Notes: a model not told the origin generated them from the sequence alone. A stretch of 64,000 bases of DNA from Lobosporangium transversale (GCF_002105155.1 NW_019029043.1:124001-188000); one strand, 5' to 3'; numbered from the stretch's first letter, positions 13,284 to 25,557 are shown. Translations and numbers: made by a program.

Positions 13284-15391
13284 CGAAATGGGTGTTATCC
13301 AACCAAGTTAACTACAGTCGTTAGTTAGTTAGTTAGTCAGTTAGTATTTATGCCAGAAAGGAAGGAAAAAATAAAGTCAAACTGTTTGGTCGAATGACCG
13401 TTATATAATACAATATAAACATACCCATGCCCATACCCAGGAACGTTTATTTTCAGGGACAATGTCAGCAACGACAATAAAAAACAAAAAACATTAAAAC
13501 AAAAAACAAAAAAGTGTAAAAAAAAACAAAACAAAAAAGGAAACAAAAAAAAAAAAAAAGAAAAAAAGAAAGAGAAAAAAAAGGCCTAAAGAGTGAAGAG
13601 AGCTAAAGAGCTGGAAGAGCTGGAAGAGCTGAAGAGCTGGAGGATTGGAGGAGGAATGGCAAGTATTTATCATAGCGTGCAGAAGGCTCATAGCCTAAAC
13701 TTGATTCCATCTTTCTTTTTTTTTTTTTTTTTTCTTTTTTCTTTTTACAAGAAATGAGGGTGGAGCACAGAAACTGGTTGAGGAGAGCGATGAAAAGAGT
13801 CCCCTCAGAATTTGTAGTTACATAGTCAGACCTACTGGAACTATTTTTTTTTTTCTTTCTTTCTTTCTTTCAAGGAGAAAAGGAAAGGCAGTGGCAATGA
13901 GCGCATGAATGGATGTTACATATTCATCAAGGGTTCAAGTGTATGACAAAGAGAGTGGCAAGAAATCCTTGTAACGCGTTACACGCTTTTTTTTTTTTTT
14001 TTTTTTTTTTACGTTTTAAAAATAGTTTATGGATGGACGTGTTAACAACAAAAAAAATAAAGAGAGAGAGAGAGAGAGAGAAGCTTGAAGTTCTATGAAA
14101 CATTCTCAAGCATCAAAAGCATGTTTAGACGCGTTTTCTTTCTCCTCAATGAACACAGGGTCATTATTACTAATTCCTTCATTGCTTCCCCTAACCCTCA
14201 AGGTTAATGGGTTACATGAAAAGGATGAAACAATCGTCATGATGTTTTTTTTTTTTTTTTTATAGTTATTATTAGTATACGATGGTAGATGCTTCAAAAC
14301 AAAAGAAAAACAATTGAAAAACAAAAAAAAAAAAAAAAAAAAAAAAAAGAAACAAGGAAATAACGGAGCAAGGAGAAAGAGAGAGAGAGCGAGAGAGAGA
14401 GCGAAGGAGAGCGAGAGAGTGCGTGAGTTGTACTCCTTGTAACGTCCCATCTGTTACAATCTCAAGGCAGTTAAATATCTATAATGCAGTATCAGGTCAT
14501 GTATGATCACATTCCTGGCCCTGTATCTGCGACATTCTCAAGCAATTAGATGATTAAACACGAAGACTAAGACATAGGAGAAAGGGTCCAAGCAGCCATT
14601 GACATTATTAAACAAGTGTCTAATTGCCCAATTGCCCTATTTTTACGTTATAATTAAACATAATATAATATGGTTAATACCAATAGAATGGAATAAGAAA
14701 AAAACAAAAAACAAAGGCATTTGATGCCAATAAGGTGTTTTCGTTTGGTGTGTCAAGTTCAATAAATATACAAAGGAAAAAGAGAGGAAGCAGGATCGAC
14801 ATGTCAGGGACGAACAAGAGATTAAAAAAAGAATAAATATAAAAAAAGAAAGAGGATGTGCGAGTGTTTGAGAGAAGGGCGCGTCTCGATCCATTTCAGA
14901 CTGAGACACGTTCGTGTCAAGGGCCGCTAACAGCTCTGTTGCAGAACGGTCGTACACACATACCCAAAACTTCCAAAAGGGTCAAAAGACTGATTGAAGG
15001 TTTCAAGAAGGAGTATCGTACGCAGGTTGATAAAGCCAGAGAATGTAAGAATGGAGGGAAATAATAATAATAAAATAAACAAATAAAACAAAGATTGAAG
15101 AGAGAGAGAGAGAGAGAGAGGAGGGGCCACCAAAGTGAAATGCAAAAAAAAAAAAAAAAAAAAAAAAAGACACAAAGCGTGCGACCGTGCTCAAAAATCT
15201 CGCCGAGAGAGGGCCCCTACATGTCTTGCTTTCTGTCAATTTGTGTGCCTTGCATTATTCTATTCTGCAGCGCTGCAGACCGATGGTCTACTGATCAGCA
15301 AAAGACCGGTTTCTTCTTCCTGTTCATTCACTCTCTCTATTTTTCTTTCTTTCTCTCTCTTTTGCTCTCTCTCTTTTGCTCTCTCTCTTTT

Positions 15392-15432
<41 letters not shown>

Positions 15433-16107
15433 AATCTTTCTCTCTGTTGCTCTTTCGTCTCTTTGATTTCAAGCATCTGTGATATTATATATATAGACTC
15501 GATTTTTTTTTTCTTTTTATTGCAAATGTGAATGCAAGTCTGCTAGTATGCCAGTATGTTAGTATGCTAGTATAAAAAGAAAAATAAAAGAGACAATGAT
15601 GAGAGAAAGTATGAACAAAAGTAGAGTGATCCTTTATCGATGGGGAATAGTTGGGCGGAGGTGTAAAAAAAAAAAAAAAAAAAATGACTTGTCTTGTCTT
15701 TGGTCTGGTCTGTCTTCAAAAGTCTTTTTAAATGGGTTAAATGGGTTAAATGGTTAGGGGAACAACAGCTGACGCTCATTTTTTTCTTTGGAAGCAATTA
15801 CGATCGGAAACACTATTTTAGTCCGCAATAGTTGAATGTGCAGGAACAAAAAGAGAGGGAGAGAGCATGCTTATATGGAGAGGACATCGTTGTCATGTTC
15901 AATAACAGAAATGTATAACACAATGCATAGCGACTGAATGAGACATTAAGGAATTCAATAGTCGATTGAATGTAAGGGAATAAATAAATCAATCAGTCCA
16001 TCATCGATATATATATATATATATATCTATTATAGAATACAAACCTCAATTGAATAAACATATATATACTTTACACATGTATATCATATCATATCGTATA
16101 ATATTAA

Positions 16108-16143
<36 letters not shown>

Positions 16144-16905
16144 CATATGCATATTAATAAATATACACCAACCCACAGATATACTCATAATCCATTCAAT
16201 CGATAGATAACATATATATATAGTATACATACACATATAGAATAGATAGTATTTAGATAAATATGTATATATAATAGAATAGCTTTCAATGGGATTGAAC
16301 GGGCATTTAGTATAATAAATAAACGAAAGAGTAATGTAAAGAAACCAAAAGTGCTCTTTCTCCTTATCCCTCACTCACAGACCCTGTCGGGGACTCACTT
16401 CGCTGATTTTTTTCTCGTCTGTCGCCTTTCCTTCTCAAACCGTATATATACTTCTGAATCCCACCTTTTCTTTTTCTTTTTTTTTTGTTCCTCATCCTCC
16501 TCCTCCTTCTTCTTCTTCACAACGCAGAGAAAAAAAAAAAAAAAAGCTGCAACAAACCATTCTAATACATACTTCTCCCTTCGGCCTTTTTTTTTTTTGT
16601 TACTTCCTCGAGACATCCAAAGGTTCCACCTTCCCTTCATCTTCTAAAACATTTCTCACATCGTCTTGGTAAGACAAACTACTCTTTTTTTGTTTTACTT
16701 CCCTTCTCCATTCTTCTTCTTCCCCTTTGGAGACCATGGGCTCACTAGTTCCTCAGTGAGGGAGCAAGCTTGATCCCATCCATCTTGGTTACTCCCTATC
16801 ACTTTGTAGCTTTTGTATAGGCGCGACTTGACTGACCTTTTATTTTGTTTCTAACGATGATTTCATTAGACATCCATAATAATTCCATCACAAAGACTTT
16901 CTACA
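13001..16905. other. Gene-free repeat-rich DNA and upstream region of the MedA-like gene
   Basis: No gene is supported. There are long A and T runs, GA arrays (14370-14425, 15100-15120), a CT array (15351-15431), and AT tracts (16003-16026, 16112-16138). From about 16350 the composition changes to a pyrimidine-rich leader (many CTTC/TCCTCC runs) leading to the ATG at 16906. This looks like a promoter and 5'-UTR. I did not find a convincing TATA box. Confidence 0.65.
15351..15431. repeat. CT microsatellite with a higher-order unit
   Basis: A long CT dinucleotide array is preceded by about three copies of a 14-base unit (CTCTCTCTCTTTTG). The strand is strongly pyrimidine-biased; no coding potential is apparent. 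Confidence 0.93.
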
Positions 16906-18796
16906 ATGGACATCTCCGCAATTCAAAGTAAGCTTCCAACCCAACATCCATCTCTTTCCTTTTCGATCCTTAACCTATTCCCTTTCCTTCCCATACCCTC
17001 TCCACACTTGAAGAACCGAGACATCATTTGCCACTCATCCCCTATGCCCCCCAACTACTTCAGCTTACCCCTCCTTCCACCATGCTTACATGTTACACAT
17101 GGGTAGACATAGTCATTAACCAATCATCCTTTCAATTCTCCACTCCCTTCCAGACTTTGAACCAAGAAAGTTCGCCCCCATGCCTGTACCACAACCTCAT
17201 ATGCACCAGATGACTGCCTTCAAGGCACCACTTCAGATCCAGGCTCCTCGCGTTCTTGAATTCACTCCCCAGTTCGGCAACGAGGGCTCCACCTTCACTG
17301 TCACCCTCCAATCAAGCCCAGACAGGTCACTCCGCATTGGCTTTGGTACATTGGTCGTCGACACAAAGCAATATGCTGCCAACGGATACGTTACCCTCAG
17401 CTGCACAGTCCCCAACTTCTCCATCACAAAATGGTTCTCCAACAAGGTCCCTCTCTATGTTCTCCAGATGGAGAACGATATGGTCTTGGAGAGCTGGCCC
17501 TTCGGTGACTTTACCTACTATGATGATCCCCAGAGCAAGCGTCTTAGCACCGACCGAAGCATATACGCCCAGACCTTGAACCAAAGCCCTGTTGCCAACA
17601 AGAAGCACATCATCGACATTGACATGAGCTCACCCTTGTCCTCCGCAACCACCAGCCCTCTCACCAGCCTTCCTCGCCGTAAGTAGTAAACTATCTCTTT
17701 TTTTTTTTTTTTTTTTTTTTTTAATTCTTTTTCGAAAAGATTTATATAAAAAAAAAAAAAAAATTTCTAGACTAATCAAACTTTTTTTTCCCCATCCAAT
17801 AGATGACTACTCCACAGCCACCAACAACACAATGACCACGATGACACCTGCTGCATACTCTCGACCTGGATATTACAATACCAGTAAGTAATCAATCATT
17901 AATGTATCAACTTTATTATCATCGCCCCTCCCCCTTGATTATTGCATCCTTCTAACGATCTTTATTTTATTCTTTCTCACTTTAATTTACAAATAGATCA
18001 AATGATGACCTCTCAGATGCCCTCATACTCACAAGCTGATCTCACCGCTACCTCGACCTACGCCATGACCACAGCCACCAACAGTACCGGTTACATCCAC
18101 CCTTCACAGCCAATGACCACTCCTTACCCCAGTGCTAGCATCAACTCGGCTCTCCCCATCAGCAGCTATAGCCCTCCTTACTCCAGTCTGTTGAACAAGG
18201 CCAACCTCAAGTTCAATGGCAACTTGGAAGACATGGCCATCAACTGGAGCGGAGAGGAGTGGGAGTCCCACCGTCGTCTTGTCCAGTTCTGGAGACGTCA
18301 GGACAACAGCGATATCTACTGCAACTTTGCACCCGTTGCTCCATCTCAGCGCCAGCCCAACAGCATTGTTGTCTCCTGCATCTACTGGGCCGAGAAGAAC
18401 GACTGCTTCTTGACCTCGGTCGACTGCATCTACTTGTTGGAGTCCTTGATCGGAGTCCGGTTCACGGTTGAGGAGAAGAACCGAATCCGTCGCAACCTCG
18501 AGGGATTCCGTCCTATTACCGTCTCAAAGTGCAAGCCCGAGAGCGCAGAGTTCTTCAAGCTCATCATGTCCTTCCCCAATCCCAAGCCCAGAAACATTGA
18601 GAAGGATGTGAAGGTCTTCCCTTGGAAGGTTCTTTCCTATGCTCTCAAGAAGATCATCAGCAAGTACACTGCCTCCTACAGCAGCACAGCCAGCATCCAG
18701 AACGAGGCTTTCCACAACATCAACTTTCCCCATGGATCGACCCTTCCCTTGACGGCACAACAGCAATCTCTTCTCGAGTCCAGCATGAGTGTATAA
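16906..18796 (+). CDS. medA: Medusa (MedA)-type developmental regulator, DUF7082 domain
   Basis: Four exons (16906-16927, 17154-17678, 17803-17883, 17997-18796) join in phase to 475 residues. The first exon is a 22-base micro-exon coding seven residues before a GTAAGC donor. Residues about 38-135 form a beta-rich module (RVLEFTPQFG..., resembling an IPT/TIG fold). A Thr/Ser/Pro/Tyr-rich linker follows. Residues about 277-446 are the hallmark conserved block (EEW...RRLVQFWRRQ, FTVEEKNRIRRNLEGF, FPNPKPRNIEKDVKVFPWK). This block matches the Medusa family of fungal nuclear regulators of conidiation, adhesion and virulence, known from Aspergillus MedA, Ustilago Ust1-related and Fusarium Ren1 proteins. 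The family assignment is from memory of these motifs. Its role in this fungus is inferred. The gene is headed by a very long gene-free upstream region. Confidence 0.88.
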
Positions 18797-19921
18797 TGAG
18801 CGAGCGAGTCTTTTTTTTTTTTTTATTTTTATTTTTCGCATCACTTTTTTTTTTTTTTTTATTTTTTTTATTATTATTATTATTATTATTGTTTATATAT
18901 ATATTCGCCATCATCTTGCATCCCTCTTTCTCGTTCATTTTGCCAGCATTGCATCTTGGGGAGTTTTCTTTTCTTTTCTTTTTTCAGTCCTGTGTCATAG
19001 TTTCCATGCTTTTTTTTTTCTTTTTTTTTTTCTTTTTTCTTTCTTTCTTCTCGCTGTTTAATCCTTGTAGTCTAGCTCCTTTTTTTTTTTTCTTCTTTTT
19101 TTTCATGTATATTTTTCTCCTCTTTTTTTTTTTTTTTTTCTTTTTATTAAATGTTTATCATGTTACATTATTCTTCAAAGAAAAAAAAAATTTAAAAAAA
19201 AAAAAAAAAAAGCAGCCATATAATCTGCAGCAAATAAATTGAAAAACAAAAAACTTCTTGATCTGTTTGATTTGTGCTTTGGTTTGACTGCTTTTAACTT
19301 TGAACAAAAAAAAAAAAAAAAAATTGCTATGCTGAACATGCTAAAAAAAAAGATATGCAAGTTGGGGGAAGTGGAAAAAGATCCAACTCACTAAACCCAA
19401 AAAGGGGAGGAGGGATTTTCAAACTCCCATCTTTTTAGCTTCCTTCTTTGTCGTCATATTTTTTTTTTTTTTTTATTTCTTTTTCTATTTCTATTTCTAT
19501 TTCTTTTTCATTTTCTTTTTCTATGACATAAATGAAGGTGACAGTGCGTCATTCATCAAATCAAATCAAATCAAATAAAAAAAAAAAAAAAAAGAAAAGT
19601 CGCTGTTCTTATGACGCGTTTTTATTTTATTCCGCAATCCATAAAGTCCATTACATTAAACCCTACTAGTACCTTCCCTTCCATGATATAACAATATAGA
19701 TATTCTTCTTTCCATTAAAACCAAAAAAGGAAAAAAAAAAAAAAAAAAAAGCCACATGGCAAAAGAGAGTTAAAGTTTGTCTTATACACATGTACATTTA
19801 TACCATTTATACATCTGGACACTATTCCTGGATTCCAAAAAAAAAAATAGCCAAAGTGGTTTCTTTTCTTGAACACAAGAAAGTAAGCAAGCGAGTAAGC
19901 AAGAGTCTAAGCAAGTGAGTG

Positions 19922-19953
<32 letters not shown>

Positions 19954-20594
19954 GGCAGCCGTTGGGAGGAGAAATTCATTCTTCCTTAAATCCTGTGCTC
20001 GTTCTTGTTCTTGTTCTTGTTCTTGTTCTTGTTCTTGTGTTACCATCATTGTCTTCTGCTTTGTTTCCTTGTAATCCTTTCACGGATCTAAAGTTAGTTC
20101 AGCTTCATCAACCAGATACTGATATTTTTTTCATGTTGTAAAGTTGGCAGCAAGAGTGCCAGGGTGAGATGAGGAACCGCTTTTTTTTTTTTTTTTTTTT
20201 TTTCACAAGCCATCAAAGAGCTGGACCGTTAATTCATCACGTGATATGTCTGATTGCTAGGTGGGGTGGATTGGGCGAGGCATTTAGGAATATCAGATAC
20301 GGCTGTCCGGGGAAAACTCTGTCCGCTTTCGGATGGTGCGGGAGAGAGAAAGAGAGAGCATGGAACGAAGAGCAGTCATAGTTGTGTATGGGAGAGAGAG
20401 GGAGAGAGAGAGAGAAAGAAAGAGAGAGAAGCATCATCTGATCGCTGTCTGTGTTCCTTCATCCTTCCTTCTTTTCCTCATTCACTTTTTTTTTTTTTTT
20501 TTACTTTTCATCATCTCTTTTCTCCTACTTTACACTTTATTTTTTTATTTATTTTTTTTTCCTAAATATATACCAAGTAGTGTAACCAGCAGAC
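18797..20594. other. Intergenic, MedA-like to LCB1
   Basis: No gene seen. The first 350 bases are T-rich, with ATT units at 18868-18890 (3'-UTR and terminator side of the MedA-like gene). Further on are A/T runs (19195-19212, 19305-19322, 19921-19951) and a TTCTTG array at 20001-20038. Positions 20445-20594 are a pyrimidine-rich leader reaching the LCB1 start codon. Confidence 0.65.
20001..20038. repeat. TTCTTG hexanucleotide array
   Basis: Six consecutive GTTCTT/TTCTTG units, seen directly, about 560 bases upstream of the LCB1 start codon. Confidence 0.94.
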
Positions 20595-21258
20595 ATGGAT
20601 AACCCACTTTTGTCAGTTCTCAACAACACACTCACGACTGTGTCTAGGGGGTTGCAAGCTGTGCCTGGTTCTGGAATTGCTATTGACTACATCAAGAACT
20701 CTTACCAGAATGATCCCTTCCGAGTCGTCCTTGAACTCGGACTGGCCATCTACGCAGTCAAGTATATGCTATCCAAGAAATATCGCATTGATCAAAACCA
20801 TGTTCAATTGACAGAGAAGGTTAGGAAATAGGATTAAAATACGGATTTGGATATGGATTTAGATACAAATTTGGATACGGATACAGATATGGATACAGAT
20901 ACGGATACGGATAGACAGAGGGACCTCCAACTACAACTCGCCTATTGCTTTATGTGCTTTGTCCTGAACCTGACCTTTTTCTTTCTTTCTTTTTTTCTTC
21001 TTCTTCTTCTTCCTCTTTCCACTTTTTAGGAAATCGATGAACTCGTAGCAGAATGGCAACCAGAACCTCTTGTCCAGCCACTGTCGGATATTCAGCGCAT
21101 GGAACTTGCGAAATCCCAAATCATTGTTGGGTAAAGAAAGAAAGGGGCAGATCTCATTACCTATCCCGACTGTCAAAAAAGAAAATCACACATTGTTTAT
21201 TGACAGTATCTTTTTTTTTTTTTTTTTTTTTTTCTTTGGACCTTCCCCTCTTATTTGG

Positions 21259-21290
<32 letters not shown>

Positions 21291-22877
21291 GTTTTTCAAA
21301 CAGAGCTCAAGGACCAAAGCCAAAGGTACTTTCCACTGGAAAGAACTTGCTAAACCTTGCTAGTGTGAATTACATGGGATATACTACAAATGAGGATATC
21401 AAGGTAAATGAATCATGGACAAAAGCACAAAAGGAAAACTCTTCTCCTGTTCTCTCTCTTTCTTTGGCTGACATTCCTGTTATATCATTATCTAACTCTT
21501 TAATCCTTTGACGTATAATTTATTTCCTTTCATTTCACAGAAGACGGCCGTCGAAACGTTGCACAAGTACGGTGTAGGTTCATGCGGCCCTCCTGGATTC
21601 TATGGAACACTTGGTAAGGGAGGAAAACAAGACAAGAAGTAACAACGAGGAAATAAAAAACGGAAAGCGGAAGGAGGGGGGGGGGGGGGGGGAGGAGGAT
21701 TTTTTGCTGCTACTGTTACTAATGATCATACTGATGCTTTATAGATGTTCATATCGAGCTGGAGAAGGATATTGCACGCTTTTTGGGAACCGAATCGGCT
21801 ATCATCTATGCTCAAGGCTTCTCTACCATTGCCTCCGTCATTTCGGCCTTCTCTAAGCGTGGAGATATCATTGTTGCGTATGTACCAATTATAGGCCTTT
21901 ATAACTGTTTCTTTCTTTCTTTCTTTCTTTCTTTCTTTAACCTTTCTTTTTTCATATTCTACTGTCACTATTACCATAGCGATGACGGATGTAACTTTGC
22001 TATCCAGAAGGGAACCCAGATCTCGCGCTCTGTTATCAGATGGTTCAAACATAATGATATGGAGGATTTAGAACGCGTTCTTGAATCCATCCGCCTTGAA
22101 ACATTGGCAGTAAGAGTCTGTTCACTTTTTTTTATTTTTATTTTTTATTTTTTTTCCTTTTTCCTTTTTCCTTTTTCCTTTTAATTCAACACGAGTTGAA
22201 AAAGCACAATGATCGGTGAGGATATTCATATGTGCTTCTCCTTACTCTTTTTTTCTTTTCTTATTCTTTTGAATATAGCACAAGAAGAGACCTTTGACGC
22301 GCCGCTTTATTGTCACGGAGGGCTTGTTCCAGAACTATGGTGACATTGCGCCTCTTGACAAGATCATGGAGCTGAAACAAAAGTACAAGTATCGAGTGAT
22401 TTTGGACGAGTCCAACTCCTTTGGTATCATGGGCAAGACAGGACGTGGTATGACCGAAGTGTTCAACATCCAGCCCAAGGAGATTGATATGATTGTTGGA
22501 TCCATGGCCAATACTCTTTCAGCCGCAGGGGGGTTCTGTGCAGGTGCCAAGGAAGTTGTGGATCATCAACGCTTGTCAGGTCAGGCCTTTGTCTTCTCTG
22601 CATCCATTCCTGCTATGCTTGCTGTCTGTGCATCAGAGGCTATCAAGATCCTTAGTTCGACTCCTCAAGGCCCCAAATTATTAAAGGATCTGCAAGCCAA
22701 TGCTTCAGCGTTCAGGAATGTCATCATTACTGCACCACAATGGATCGAGGTCAGTTCCGCTCCTGAGTCTCCAATCTTGCACTTGCGGTTCCCCAAGGCA
22801 GCCCTGACTACGGCTGGTGTCCAAACCCGAGATGATGAAAAGTTGCTTCTTCAAGAAATTGTTGATGAGGTATGTAT

Positions 22878-22916
<39 letters not shown>

Positions 22917-23263
22917 GTGATTCTATCAGCTGATCTTGCGTTAAGAGAACGGCCTCTGGCATGTATGCATGCCTGAGCCTTCAAAAAGTTGTTTGTTTAT
23001 TGTTTATAAAAAGGAAAAGAGAGAAGAGAGTCTGTTCTCACTTTATTTTTTATTTTTTATTTTCTGTTTCATGTCAAAAATAGGTGGCTATTAAAGATGG
23101 TCTGTTGATTACAAGAGCCAAGTATGTTGAACATCAGGAAAAGTATCTTCCACGTCCATCGATCCGTATTTCGATTTGTGCAACACATTCAAAGAAGGAA
23201 GTCGAGAAGGCAGCACAGGCGATCAAGGCTACGTTTGGAAAAGTACTTGGTCGACGTAAATGA
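20595..23263 (+). CDS. LCB1: Serine palmitoyltransferase subunit 1
   Basis: Eight exons (20595-20819, 21030-21130, 21304-21403, 21541-21613, 21745-21877, 21980-22109, 22279-22869, 23094-23263) join in phase to 510 residues. With the LCB2 subunit it condenses serine and palmitoyl-CoA to 3-ketosphinganine at the ER. An N-terminal hydrophobic segment lies near residues 38-55. The PLP-transferase fold shows [14 protein letters not shown] (Cys157 matches human SPTLC1 Cys133) and LDES at 296-299. Where LCB2 has the PLP lysine, this protein has Asn332 ([12 protein letters not shown]), the known non-catalytic signature of the LCB1 subunit. Introns hold microsatellites and a G17 run. Confidence 0.95.
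20841..20914. repeat. GATACG/GATATG hexamer array in LCB1 intron 1
   Basis: About eleven degenerate 6-base units (GGATAC, AGATAT, GGATTT and similar) fill the first half of the intron, just after the GTTAGG donor. All are in the spliced-out part. Confidence 0.9.
21676..21692 (+). repeat. G17 homopolymer in LCB1 intron 4
   Basis: Seventeen consecutive G residues on the coding strand, flanked by GGAAGGA and AGGAGGA. Almost all other long homopolymers in the window are A or T. A run of this kind can form a G-quadruplex in the pre-mRNA (inference). Confidence 0.93.
22880..22913. repeat. AT dinucleotide tract in LCB1 intron 7
   Basis: About fifteen AT units start within roughly 12 bases of the GTATGT donor (22870). 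The tract is self-complementary. Confidence 0.9.
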
Positions 23264-24046
23264 AGCGAAAGCCTAAGCTTCCACCGGTTGTTTAAAATCT
23301 TGAATCCTTAACAGACTACAAAAAAAAAAAAGAAAAGAAAACCTTGACAACAAACACGCTGGTTGATTAGGCAGAAAAGAAAGAAAGAAAGAAAAAAAGA
23401 AAAAATAATACATTGTCTTGGAAAGAGAGGAATGTGCGTAGAGAAGGAGGTTTCATTTCGACACATGTATATTTTATTTAGCCATTCATAGTACTTTAAA
23501 TATATTATAATACTAATACTAATACTAATACTAATACTAATACTAATACTAATAATATATATCATCAATAATAACATTAATATATATAACAATATGAACT
23601 TTAAGAAGAATAAGAATAATGCATCAACTAAAACATACACGCGCGCGCACAGTCCTTGCTTCTGAGACCGGGGACATTACTTTTCTGCATGCTTACAAAC
23701 AAGAAGATGTCCCCCTACCCAACTGCCCTATTTTAAATTGTATTATGAAACATACATTGCAGGGAAGAAAAAGAAAAAAAAAAAAAGAGTGCACGATCTA
23801 GGCAAACATTCTCTTTATAATCTTATATGCATGTGGATATGTAAACAAGTGGTACAAAAACTCATTACAGGGGTGTAAATAAAAAGTTGTATTAATTGAG
23901 GTTGCCACCAAAAAAAAAAAAAAAAAAAAAAAAAAAACTTAGCAGTCACATGTTACACGCACGTCCAACTATTACTTTTTTTATTCTTCGCTTTTTTCCG
24001 ATCCTCTTCACTTCCCAGTGCATTGTCTTCATTGACTCTTTTCGTC
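23264..24046. other. Intergenic, LCB1 to CYC2-like
   Basis: No gene seen. It holds an ACTAAT array (23510-23554), a short CG-rich alternation (acgcgcgcgc, near 23639) and an A run (23911-23937). A pyrimidine-rich leader runs from about 23975 to the ATG at 24047. Confidence 0.65.
23510..23554. repeat. ACTAAT hexanucleotide array
   Basis: Seven tandem TACTAA/ACTAAT units lie about 250 bases downstream of the LCB1 stop codon. The unit equals the core of the yeast branch-point consensus, which is probably coincidental. Confidence 0.94.
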
Positions 24047-24865
24047 ATGTTCTCATCAAAGCTGATCACTAAATGTAATTTTAGCCCTGTAACAACAACC
24101 TTTACGAGACCAAGGCAAAGCACATTCCCGTCTCGCTTTTATTCTCAATTATCGTCTTCTTCACCTTCTCCTCCGTCTCCGCCTCAGAAAACAACCTTTA
24201 ACAGACCTCCACCAGGACATACCAGTGCACGAGCGCCACGTTCGTCTACCACATCGAATCTGATCACATTCCTGGCTGCATCCTCCATTGGTGCTGCTGC
24301 TTACTTTTATCAATGGAACAAATACCGTGACGAGAGTGGTGTCCTTAGTGGCAGTGGCAGTGGCAGTGGCAGTGGCAGTAGTAAAAGTAAAAGTAAAAGT
24401 AGTAGTGACAATAGTGGTTTAACTATTGAAAAATGGACACCTGTGCTCTTGAAAAAGATCACGCCTGTATCCGAACATACATCCTTATTCGATTTCCAAT
24501 TACAGAAACCCTGTGTGTTTCCTGTCAGTAGTGCAGTTTATGTAAAAGATGACGAGATTCAAGCAATGCGAGCATACACACCTATTCATTCATTGGAAGA
24601 AGAAAAAGAAGAAGGACAGGGAATAGGGCAGGATTCTTTTCAATTGTTGATCAAACGTTATGGAGAAGGGCAGGTATCTAGGTTCGTGCATTCTGCAAGA
24701 CCTGGACAAAAGATTGAGATGCGAGGACCCATCTTGATCTGGCCTGGTAGCCGATCGGATCTGGCACAGTGGGACGAAATTGGCATGGTAAGGAAAATAA
24801 TAATATACTAATAATAAAAAAGAAAGACTATCGAATCATTCATTAATTGCTCAAATAAAAATTCT

Positions 24866-24900
<35 letters not shown>

Positions 24901-25434
24901 CAGATTGCTGGAGGAACGGGGATTACGGCAATGCTTCCTATTATTTACTCAGCATTGACACATCCTGATAAGAAGATCAAGGTCTCATTGTTATTTGCTG
25001 CACAGGTGCCAGAGGAACTGTACTTCAAAGACCAACTGGATCAATTGCAAAAGACCTATTCCAATCAGCTTTCTGTTGTCTATACTGTGGATAAAATACC
25101 CTCCTCTCCTACACCAACAACAACAGCTGAGGAATGGAAAGGATATGTAGGATACGTAAACCAGGACATGCTAAAGGGCTTGATGCCTACGCCAAATAAG
25201 ACACTGGATGCTCCTGCTCCTGCTTCCTCTTCTCCTCCCGAGAACCAAACAGATATTGGCAATGGTAATAGTAATGGCAATACAACTGGAAAATCAATTG
25301 TCCTGATCTGTGGACCTGAGAGTATGGTCAAGCATGTGGCAGGTTCCCGAGGCATTAATGGTCAGGAACCTGTCCGTGGTATTTTGGGAGCTATGGGTTA
25401 TCAAAAAGATCAAGTCTTTCGCTTCCCAAACTAG
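24047..25434 (+). CDS. Mitochondrial NADH-cytochrome b5 reductase-like protein (CYC2-like)
   Basis: Two exons (24047-24787, 24904-25434) join in phase to 423 residues. I chose the ATG at 24047. The N-terminus is Arg/Ser/Thr-rich with almost no acidic residues (mitochondrial presequence type), followed by one membrane segment (about 71-89). A low-complexity linker (SGSGSG then SKSKSK, 101-119) joins it to a ferredoxin-reductase domain. That domain has the FAD motif RAYTP (175-179), GEGQVS (206-211), the NAD-binding GGTGIT (250-255) and CGPESM near 383. The layout resembles S. cerevisiae Cyc2, an inner-membrane flavoprotein needed for cytochrome c haem attachment. It could instead be another b5-reductase paralogue. 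The gene converges on the F-box gene 124 bases away. Confidence 0.82.
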
Positions 25435-25557
25435 GATAATAAAGCATGGATTAATATTAAAACGTGACAGAACCTTCGCTCACTTATATATGTATTCAAA
25501 AAAAACCCTTGAATGACGAAGTATTTTACAAATATGATAATTTTTATAATTCATAAC

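Noticed and set aside
13999-14230. CCCTAACCCT-like bases near 14190 suggesting a telomeric repeat
   Set aside because: Only a single partial unit; no tandem array.
1-16900. Dozens of open frames of 60-127 codons in the left desert
   Set aside because: They are built of homopolymer translations (F, K, S, L, R runs) from A/T, CT and GA repeats, or have no domain, no splice context and no conserved-looking segment.
17233-17608. Minus-strand and alternative plus-strand frames over the MedA-like exon 2
   Set aside because: Codon shadows of a clearly conserved exon.
23640-23652. CG-rich alternation acgcgcgcgcac as Z-DNA or CpG island
   Set aside because: Too short (about 10 bases) and isolated.
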